Part shown: in pieces, positions 57,313 through 64,000 of the stretch | How the letters are laid out: each line of letters opens with the position of its first letter | How positions within the stretch are numbered: the first letter of the stretch is position 1 | Source of the DNA: Parachlamydia acanthamoebae | GTDB lineage: Bacteria; Chlamydiota; Chlamydiia; Chlamydiales; Parachlamydiaceae | Length of the DNA stretch: 64,000 nt | Direction of reading: 5' to 3' | Assembly: GCF_000875975.1 (NCBI RefSeq) | Contig: NZ_BAWW01000002.1 | Location: 1-64,000, forward strand | The notes under the pieces: generated by a model | Told to the model about the DNA's origin: nothing | Database searches by the model: none | Seen by the model: the letters and a program-made list of their open reading frames with translations, nothing else | Translations under genes and position numbers: made by a program

Positions 57313-59397
57313 ATGAACCTAATATCTGGCACTTGTAAGAATGGTGCATTTTACTTTGATTCTTATCCATCGAGTGGCATTAAAGTCCGTGGGCGCTTTA
57401 CATCTCTTTTTTATCAATGTGTAAAGGTTAATATAAAAACACCCTGTGGAATTAAAACATATCGTCTAGATTTTTCAGAATTAAAACATTGGAGCAAATT
57501 TCAGGGATTAAAGCTTGAAAAAATGCCCAAGCTTAAGCTTATTTCTAACATTCATGCTTTTATCTACCAAAAAAATGGCTCGACCTTTCCTTTTTTGACA
57601 GGAAAGTATTACCAACATCGATTGAACTTGGAACCTTGGTTAACAAGCAAAGGAATTAAAAAAGCACGGTTGATTGACCGGCTTTTTTTTCGTAGCGTGA
57701 CATTTTTGGCTATCGTGGATGGTCGCCTTAAAACGGTTCATATTCGAAGAAAAAGTTTGATTAAGTGGATGGAAAGTGTTCAGATTCCTCTAAATCCAGA
57801 TCTAAAGGGTAATGAAGCATTGGTATACACTGTCCAAGAACATGCGAATGCAATTATTAAAAAGCAGTCAGAAGAACAGCAACTGCAAACAAAGCCTAAA
57901 GAAAATCCTGTAGAAATAAACAAACCTTTACCAGCCATTATACCTGGCGTTATAAAAAATATTTTGATCTGTCGTCTAACCTACAATAAAAAAGGGGAAA
58001 TCGTTCCTGGTACCACTCAGGAAGAAAAGAGACTTGTTTTTGATAAATGGCAAAATGATCCTCGTTTTTCTTTAAAAGTCTTATCAGAGGCATCAGAAAA
58101 TACTGTGCAAGTGTTATGCGACGATGAGGAGAATGAGCTTATTAACGTTGATGCTACAGATCTTAGCCGCCGTTTACATCTCTCGCTATCTAGAATAAAA
58201 AAATATGCGGGAAAAGGAAACTTAAATGCATATATGGATAAAAAAGTACTCAACATGGATGTTGTCATTGATTACTACGAGAGAATTTTGAAAAAAATGC
58301 AAGGGCTGGAAAAGCAGATTTTATCTCCTGCAGTCCTCATGAAGATCGTTCGATTGTTAGTAAAAAAGGGTTTTTTAAAGCAGGGTTCAAAAGATATCCA
58401 AAAACTACAGACTATTGAAATAAATGACTGGAAAATTGCCTGTGGCTTTTCTGACGAAAAAAAACTCCTTCTTTTAGATCTTGCGAGCTTAACTTTTTAT
58501 AACAAAGGAGCAGCAGGGACAATTTACACAATCAAAAGTTTTTTATCAGATCGATTAAAAGTGATTAAAATAGCATGTGGCATGCCAGATTATATTTTGG
58601 AAAATGAATATTATACGCTCAAACATTTTCATGGATATGGAAGAGAGCATGGTTTGCAAAAAGCACCTCAAATGCTATTTAGAATGAAAATAGAGGCTGA
58701 GCAAAAATCACGCTACGCATTTTTATGTCATAAGTATGAAGGAAACCTTTTACAAGCAGCAGGATTAAATAAAAAATTAAAGCCTATAAAGCATGATATT
58801 TTCACAACGTTTGGCAAGAAATTTAATGCCATTTATCAGTTGGTTTGCAATTTTGAACGTATTTATCGCACGAAACTGTTACATCATGGAGATATCAAAT
58901 TAGAAAATGTTTTTTATGAAGTCGATAAAGAAGGCATGGTTCAACTCTTTTTGGCAGATTTTGGAGGTGCATCCGTTTTGGATGAGAAAAGAGGTTTTCA
59001 TTTGGAATCAATAGCGGCTCCACAGTACCTTCCTGAAGGAGATTTAAATGCGATTTTTTCTGCTAGACAAGAGGGGAATCAAGGCTTTTTTAACCAAGTT
59101 GCTCATAAAATGGACGTGTATGCGTTGGGTTGTTTATTATATGAGTTTTTCTCTCATGGGCAAATTCCTTACGACCCCAAACAATATGTCTTGCGAGCAG
59201 ATTACTTTCCAGAAAGGAAAATTCCTCCGTTGCCTACTCTTGATGGTCCCGAATTTAATCGTAAAGTGTTAGAATCTCTGCCTGAAGAGTTAATCGAGAT
59301 CATTGCGGCAATGACTAATCTGGATTATGAAAAAAGGATTTGCTTGACAGAGGTAAAAGATAGATTAGATGAATTTAAAAAAAGCTCCCAGCTTTAG
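57313..59397 (+). CDS. protein-kinase-domain protein, paralogue 2
   Basis: 694 residues, AAGGAG 6 bases before the ATG. N-terminal half shares with paralogue 1 the block LSRRLHLSLSRIKKYAGKGN and LSPAVLMKIVRLLV. Kinase motifs: the loop NKGAAGTIYTI, VIKIA (Lys about 419), HHGDIKLENV (about 525), ADFGGAS (about 548) and KMDVYALGCLLYEFFSHG. As in paralogue 1, HGD replaces HRD and Gly follows DFG; both are shared traits of the pair. Likely arose by tandem duplication. The stop codon lies inside a bidirectional terminator. Confidence 0.86.
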   Translation: MNLISGTCKNGAFYFDSYPSSGIKVRGRFTSLFYQCVKVNIKTPCGIKTYRLDFSELKHWSKFQGLKLEKMPKLKLISNIHAFIYQKNGSTFPFLTGKYYQHRLNLEPWLTSKGIKKARLIDRLFFRSVTFLAIVDGRLKTVHIRRKSLIKWMESVQIPLNPDLKGNEALVYTVQEHANAIIKKQSEEQQLQTKPKENPVEINKPLPAIIPGVIKNILICRLTYNKKGEIVPGTTQEEKRLVFDKWQNDPRFSLKVLSEASENTVQVLCDDEENELINVDATDLSRRLHLSLSRIKKYAGKGNLNAYMDKKVLNMDVVIDYYERILKKMQGLEKQILSPAVLMKIVRLLVKKGFLKQGSKDIQKLQTIEINDWKIACGFSDEKKLLLLDLASLTFYNKGAAGTIYTIKSFLSDRLKVIKIACGMPDYILENEYYTLKHFHGYGREHGLQKAPQMLFRMKIEAEQKSRYAFLCHKYEGNLLQAAGLNKKLKPIKHDIFTTFGKKFNAIYQLVCNFERIYRTKLLHHGDIKLENVFYEVDKEGMVQLFLADFGGASVLDEKRGFHLESIAAPQYLPEGDLNAIFSARQEGNQGFFNQVAHKMDVYALGCLLYEFFSHGQIPYDPKQYVLRADYFPERKIPPLPTLDGPEFNRKVLESLPEELIEIIAAMTNLDYEKRICLTEVKDRLDEFKKSSQL

Positions 59398-59414
59398 TGA
59401 AGCCGGGAGCTTTT
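59380..59414. terminator. bidirectional terminator between kinase 2 and typA
   Basis: AAAAGCTCCC (59380-59389) pairs with GGGAGCTTTT (59405-59414); the loop can add GCTT/AAGC. On the plus strand four T follow; on the minus strand the tail is about seven T, better for typA. Confidence 0.88.
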
Positions 59415-59419
59415 GTGGC

Positions 59420-61252
59420 TTATTTACCTTTTCTTTTGCGTTCGTTTTCTGTTAGCAAACGTTTACGCATGCGAATAAAATGAGGTGTAACTTCGATGAG
59501 TTCGTCATCTTGGATATAGTCGATGGCTTGCTCAAGAGTAAAGCGGCGTGCAGGTGTCAGAATGATGTTTTCATCGCTGCCAGAAGCTCGCACGTTTGTT
59601 AGCTGCTTTCCTTTGATCACGTTAACGACGAGGTCGTTTTCACGGCTATTTTCACCGACAACCATCCCTTCGTAAACGTCGTCGCCTGGGCTTGTAAAGA
59701 GAACTCCCCGATCTTGTAGGTTAAAGCAAGCGTAGCCGTTTGTTTTACCAGGACAAATAGAAATTAAAACACCACGGTGTCTACTTGGAATCGCACCTTT
59801 CCATGGAGCAAAATCTTCAAACACAGACGTCAAAATGCCGAGTCCACGTGTCACTGTCAAAAAGTCATTGCGATAGCCCATCAAACCGCGCATAGGAATT
59901 AAAAACTCAATCGAAGTAATGCCATGCTCATTAGTGTGTAAATGTTGCATTTCACCACGACGTTTGGAAAGTTCTTCAATCACAGTTCCAGAATATTCTT
60001 CGGGTACTTCGATATGGACTCTTTCTATTGGTTCGTGTTTGACACCATCGATTTCTTTAATAATAACTTGTGGTTTTGAAACGCTAAATTCAAAATCTTC
60101 ACGACGCATCGCTTCAATTAGAACGGAAAGATGAAGTTCGCCACGTCCAGCAACTGTAATTTTATCTTGTTCGTCTTGCGATTCTGTAATACGCAAGGAG
60201 ATGTTTGCTTTTTTCTCTTTTTCTAGACGTTGACGGATTTTATTCATGGTGACATGCTTTCCATCTTGTCCAACGAACGGGCTATTGTTAACAGTGAAGT
60301 CAACAGAAACAGTTGGCTCGTCCAATTTAATTCTTGGAAGGCGCACAATTTTTTTAGGATCGCATAATGTATCGCCAATAGTGATTTCAGGGATACCTGA
60401 AATACATACGATGTCGCCTACACCAGCTTCATTCATTTCAATCTTTTCTAGGCCTAAATAGCCTTCAATACGTGTAACTGTGCAACGGGATTCTGTACCA
60501 TGCTCATCAATGTGAATAATGGAATCACCTTTATGAATTGTTCCATCTAGGATACGTCCACAAGCTTGTCTTCCCACATAGTCATCGTAAGAAATGGTCG
60601 CAGCATGCATTAAAAATGGATTGTCTAATTTGCCCTGAGGTGCTGGCACTGCAGATACAATCAGCTCAAAAAGAGGCTTCATGTCTGTGCTTTTTTCACT
60701 GAGATGGTGCATCGCAAAACCTGAGAGACCGGAAGCGTAGCAATAACGGAAATCGAGTTGGTCATCAGTTGCGCCAAGTTCTGTAAAAAGATCAAAAGTT
60801 TTGTCTAGAACACCGTCTGGATTTGCGTGTGGACGGTCAATTTTGTTCAAGACAACGATGGGGCGAAGTCCCATTTTAAGAGATTTTGAAAGCACAAAGC
60901 GTGTCTGTGGCATGGGACCATCTTGCGCATCTACAAGTAAAAGCACAGAGTTAACCATTCCGAGGATACGCTCAACTTCACCAGAAAAGTCCGCGTGACC
61001 AGGAGTGTCAATCACGTTGATTTTATATTCTTCTTTAGTCTCGTCATCCAAGAAATATAGGGAAGTGTGTTTTGCAAAGATCGTGATACCACGTTCTTTT
61101 TCTTGATCATAACTGTCCATAACACGATCAGGGACATGCTGATTTTCACGGAAAATATTAGATTGCCGAAGCAGGCTGTCCAACAATGTTGTTTTTCCGT
61201 GGTCAATGTGGGCAATAATTGCGATATTTCGAATTTTTTCTGGTGAAAACAT
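59420..61252 (-). CDS. typA: translational GTPase TypA/BipA
   Basis: 610 residues, full length. G1 [15 protein letters not shown] (about 14-28), effector [12 protein letters not shown]3 [15 protein letters not shown]4 NKIDRPHA, then domains II, III, V and the TypA C-terminal domain ([32 protein letters not shown]). It is a ribosome-binding GTPase that aids 50S assembly and stress adaptation. Not part of the kinase operon (opposite strand). Confidence 0.96.
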   Translation of the reverse strand: MFSPEKIRNIAIIAHIDHGKTTLLDSLLRQSNIFRENQHVPDRVMDSYDQEKERGITIFAKHTSLYFLDDETKEEYKINVIDTPGHADFSGEVERILGMVNSVLLLVDAQDGPMPQTRFVLSKSLKMGLRPIVVLNKIDRPHANPDGVLDKTFDLFTELGATDDQLDFRYCYASGLSGFAMHHLSEKSTDMKPLFELIVSAVPAPQGKLDNPFLMHAATISYDDYVGRQACGRILDGTIHKGDSIIHIDEHGTESRCTVTRIEGYLGLEKIEMNEAGVGDIVCISGIPEITIGDTLCDPKKIVRLPRIKLDEPTVSVDFTVNNSPFVGQDGKHVTMNKIRQRLEKEKKANISLRITESQDEQDKITVAGRGELHLSVLIEAMRREDFEFSVSKPQVIIKEIDGVKHEPIERVHIEVPEEYSGTVIEELSKRRGEMQHLHTNEHGITSIEFLIPMRGLMGYRNDFLTVTRGLGILTSVFEDFAPWKGAIPSRHRGVLISICPGKTNGYACFNLQDRGVLFTSPGDDVYEGMVVGENSRENDLVVNVIKGKQLTNVRASGSDENIILTPARRFTLEQAIDYIQDDELIEVTPHFIRMRKRLLTENERKRKGK

Positions 61253-61600
61253 GAATCTCTATGGGTTGAATGTTTTTGAATCTATCCTGTTCAGCGTGTG
61301 AATTGATTTTTTTCAAAACTTCAAATCTTATCAAGCCGCATGAAAGAGGATAGGAACTTAAAAATAATTTCTTTGGATTGTTTAGAATATCTTTATATAA
61401 CATTTAAATCAAGAATTAACTAAATTACTTTTTCAACAATTAATTTTCTTGAAAAAAGAAAAGAAAAAGGCTAAGCTCCTCTTGTCCAGAGTTTAAAAAT
61501 CTGAACTTTTTCAAATTGACCCCTTCTCTTCACTCAAGAAGTTGAGCCGTTAGTTCAGATTAAGTAAGGTGCATAAGTTGATTGTTTTATGGAGGTTTAG
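61253..61600. other. intergenic region between divergent typA and mgtE
   Basis: 348 bases with no gene. It must hold promoters of both genes, but no convincing -10/-35 pair was seen. GGAGG lies 6 bases before the mgtE ATG. No clear Mg riboswitch structure was recognised by eye. Confidence 0.5.
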
Positions 61601-63100
61601 ATGAATAGAGAGAATCATGACCAAGAGCATAAAACAGGTGCGCCTTATTATCCCCAGGGGTATCTTCTCGATACTAAAGTCAGCCATTTAGACGACGTAT
61701 TGAATGAAAAATTGGAAAGAGCTTTTCATAAAGAAACTGCTCAAGTTCTCCTGCACGATGTCGCTAAAATTGCGAGCGAGCATGATCCTATTGACTTAGC
61801 TTATGCAGTAAGTCGCCTCCCTCCCCATGCACGCGTGGTTGTTTACGAAAATTTGCCAGATGTAGCTGCCAAGATCATTTTTATGATTAATACGGGCAGT
61901 AGCACGCGATCGATTATTTTTCGGGAAATTGATGATGAAGAAATTTTGCAATTAGTCTCTGGTATGCCTCCCGATGAGGCTGTTTGGATATTAGACGATA
62001 TGTCAGATCGCCGTATTCGTAGAATTTTGGATCTTCTGGATTCCAAAAAAGCCGCACGGATACGAGAACTACAAAAACACGATCGTCATAGTGCTGGACG
62101 TTTGATGAGCAATGAGTTTTTTGCTTTTCATATGAATACAACAATTGGAGAGGTCGCCGTTTGTATTCGGAATAATCCAGGAATTGAATTTTCACGCAGC
62201 ATTTTTGTTTTGAATGATACCGGCGAGTTAGCGGGCTTTGTTCCGGGCAGGAATTTGATTATTAATCCCGATGAAGTTCAGCTTAGACAAATCATGGGGC
62301 CTGTTCTCCATAAAGTGACAGTCGATACACCCCGCGATGAGGTTGTTGACCTTGTAGAAAGATATAAGATCCCAGCATTGCCCGTTGTGAATCAGGATAA
62401 CCACTTAGTTGGTGTGATCACTTATTACAATGTTGTCGAAGCAATGGAAGATATTGCCGATGAAACCATCGCTAGCATAGCGGGAACCGCCGAAAGTGTG
62501 AGCGAGCATGAACCCGTTTTCAAACGCTTTATGTGGCGTGCACCTTGGTTGTTAGTGACGCTTTGCGCAGGATTAGTAACAGCTACAGCAATGTCCCATT
62601 TTAATGATCGGATTTGGTTTGCATTCGTGCCGTTTTTTGTGCCTCTTATTACGGGAATGTCTGGAAATGTGGGGATTCAGTGTAGTACAATTTTGGTTCG
62701 AGGGATGTCGACAGGGGAATTGTCGCCCGGGACACGTGGTGAAGCAATTAGCAATGAGATTGGAATTGGGCTTCTGATTGGATCCATCTTCGGTTTGCTT
62801 TGCGGAACTGTTGTTTATATGCTGCATCATTTTGGATTTCATGATCTCGGAACAGATCCCTTTATGCTTTGTATGACCGTCAGCTTTGGAGTTTTGGGAG
62901 CATGCTTGACTGCAACGGTATTGGGGACATTATCTCCCTTCTTCTTTGTGCGCGTCGGTGTTGATCCGGCTGTGGCTTCTGGACCTATTGTGACAGCTTT
63001 TAACGATGTGTTATCAACCTTGATGTTTTTCCTCGTTGCAAGAGTCACAAATATCTTGTATTCTCACTTTTATTATGCCACAAATGAGTCTTTATTTTAA
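61601..63100 (+). CDS. mgtE: magnesium transporter MgtE
   Basis: 499 residues. MgtE_N superhelix (residues 40-150), two CBS domains (about 155-285) and a five-helix membrane channel from about 305. The pore region shows SGNVGIQCSTILVRG (canonical GGNAGNQ varied) and GVDPAVASGPIVTAFND, the conserved Mg-binding helix. Imports Mg2+, gated by Mg-sensing cytosolic domains. GGAGG and ATG spacing is good. Followed after 18 bases by the methyltransferase, probably the same transcript. Confidence 0.95.
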   Translation: MNRENHDQEHKTGAPYYPQGYLLDTKVSHLDDVLNEKLERAFHKETAQVLLHDVAKIASEHDPIDLAYAVSRLPPHARVVVYENLPDVAAKIIFMINTGSSTRSIIFREIDDEEILQLVSGMPPDEAVWILDDMSDRRIRRILDLLDSKKAARIRELQKHDRHSAGRLMSNEFFAFHMNTTIGEVAVCIRNNPGIEFSRSIFVLNDTGELAGFVPGRNLIINPDEVQLRQIMGPVLHKVTVDTPRDEVVDLVERYKIPALPVVNQDNHLVGVITYYNVVEAMEDIADETIASIAGTAESVSEHEPVFKRFMWRAPWLLVTLCAGLVTATAMSHFNDRIWFAFVPFFVPLITGMSGNVGIQCSTILVRGMSTGELSPGTRGEAISNEIGIGLLIGSIFGLLCGTVVYMLHHFGFHDLGTDPFMLCMTVSFGVLGACLTATVLGTLSPFFFVRVGVDPAVASGPIVTAFNDVLSTLMFFLVARVTNILYSHFYYATNESLF

Positions 63101-63118
63101 GTCTAGAGAGAGACTGGC

Positions 63119-63811
63119 ATGGATGAAGATTCAGATACCTATTGGCAACTTCTGAAGTTAAATTTTAAAGTTAAATACCGCAATTTCAAAGAATTTTGTG
63201 CCATTGTTAGGCGCTTTTACAAGAACCGGCAATTCTGTCAGTGCGATCTTCTACTCTTGAGAGAGTACCTTTGGCAAAATCCTTTTGCCATTAGCAAAAA
63301 ATTTTTAATTCGTCATGGCGAGAAGAACGTGCATGCTTACGGAGAGACCCCTTTAACGAGTCTGGCAAAAATCGCCGAGGCTTGTCAAATAACTCCAAAA
63401 GATGTGGTGTATGAACTTGGGTGCGGGCGAGGACGAGGGTGTTTTTGGCTGCATTGCTTTTATCAATGCCGCGTGGTAGGGATTGATTTTGTTCCCTCCT
63501 TTATTCAAAAAGCTGAGAAGGTAAGAAAGCGATGTGATCTTGAAGCTATCGACTTTCGTTGTGAGGACATGTCAAAATCCGATTTTTCTGGTGGAACAGT
63601 TTTTTATCTCTATGGCACTTGCTTGGAGGATTCTTTAATTAAAAAACTCATAAAAAAATTCAAGCAATTGCCATCAGGTACAAAAATTATGACAGTAAGC
63701 TATCCATTAAGCGATTACTCTTCTGGTTTTAATCTTCATAGGACTCTTTCTGTACCTTTTACATGGGGTGAGGGGATTGTTTACATTCAAGAAGTAAAAA
63801 ATTCGAAATAA
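63119..63811 (+). CDS. class I SAM-dependent methyltransferase
   Basis: 230 residues. Motif I is VYELGCGRGRGCFWLHC (about 99-115), with VVGIDFVPSFI as motif II and FRCEDMSKSDF as motif III. Substrate unknown: candidates are small molecules or lysine (it resembles seven-beta-strand methyltransferases with a long helical N-terminus). It starts 18 bases after mgtE with GAGAG upstream, so probably co-transcribed. Confidence 0.82.
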   Translation: MDEDSDTYWQLLKLNFKVKYRNFKEFCAIVRRFYKNRQFCQCDLLLLREYLWQNPFAISKKFLIRHGEKNVHAYGETPLTSLAKIAEACQITPKDVVYELGCGRGRGCFWLHCFYQCRVVGIDFVPSFIQKAEKVRKRCDLEAIDFRCEDMSKSDFSGGTVFYLYGTCLEDSLIKKLIKKFKQLPSGTKIMTVSYPLSDYSSGFNLHRTLSVPFTWGEGIVYIQEVKNSK

Positions 63812-63836
63812 AAATCGGATTTATTTTCTATGACAA

Positions 63837-64000
63837 TCATTTTGGTGTTTTTCCCTCATGACTTTTCATGTGAGTATTGTTTTGTGTGACTAATTTTTCT
63901 CCTGTATCAAAATCAAAAGTATTTTTACAAAATACATGTAGAGCAGTACCACCAAGGCGGTCTGTCGCATTCCTGTCCAGTGTGATACCTGGCAATATGG
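63837..64000 (-). CDS. 3' end of an unknown reverse-strand gene
   Basis: The reverse strand is open from the window edge to a TGA at 63839-63837: ILPGITLDRNATDRLGGTAL then HVFCKNTFDFDTGEKLVTQ and a polar tail ending HEGKTPK. 54 residues are visible; no family recognised. The start lies outside the window. Convergent with the methyltransferase. Confidence 0.5.
   Translation of the reverse strand, partial: ILPGITLDRNATDRLGGTALHVFCKNTFDFDTGEKLVTQNNTHMKSHEGKTPK

Overview
The window is chromosomal DNA of an amoeba-associated chlamydia, probably Parachlamydia-like. This rests on recalled gene order and family content, not on a database search. It carries the chlamydial type III secretion chaperone Slc1 between glgX and ssb. 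It also has a run resembling the C. trachomatis CT047-CT052 region (holA-like, RsmI-like methylase, hemW/hemN) and the blocks zwf-opcA-pgl and kdsB-pyrG-ruvX, which are close neighbours in Chlamydia. Around these sit genes of a kind typical of environmental chlamydiae: eukaryote-like proteins, kinase paralogues and a defence island.

Layout. 1-5700: glgX, slc1, a coiled-coil protein, ssb, dinB. 5900-9800: a lysine-rich protein, then an overlapping operon for a nonulosonic (sialic/pseudaminic-type) sugar: SpsF-like cytidylyltransferase, a GNAT-NeuB fusion, a HAD phosphatase and a NUDIX-like protein. 9870-16300: holA, a frameshifted secreted protein, a protein ending in a CaaX-like box, an RsmI-like methylase, an acidic coiled-coil protein, hemW, and a tandem duplication that copied the hemW tail with a small gene of unknown function. 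16380-20800: the zwf-opcA-pgl operon, a dead acetyltransferase and a RidA-family gene.

21.2-38.8 kb is an integrated genomic island. It is bounded by a 22-bp direct repeat derived from a tRNA-Thr(CGU) anticodon/variable region. Inside each end is a pair of GGTGCA sites spaced 11 bp, likely integrase arm sites. The integrase is frameshifted, so the island may be fixed. The cargo is a satellite-like replication module (CHC2 zinc-finger protein plus TOPRIM/DUF3987-like protein) and a compact type I restriction-modification operon: XRE regulator with an 18-bp palindromic operator, hsdM, fic, hsdS, hsdR, YgjP-like metalloprotease. After it come two small two-gene units: a SIR2-like protein with an unknown partner, and a HEPN-like protein with an unknown partner. 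These look like anti-phage or toxin-antitoxin modules.

38.9-42.3 kb returns to core genes (EVE-domain protein, ruvX, pyrG, kdsB). 42.4-59.4 kb is the most unusual stretch, a eukaryote-like cluster. It holds a 3361-residue ATPase-like protein that resembles fungal/amoebal DUF3638 giants and has a 22-residue polyglutamine tract. Its probable C-terminus lies in a shifted frame, and a decayed paralogue follows. Next come an F-box/WD40 protein and two tandem protein-kinase paralogues. Together these suggest host-directed effectors acting on ubiquitination and phosphorylation, which is inference. The window ends with typA, mgtE, a SAM methyltransferase and the end of an unknown reverse-strand gene.
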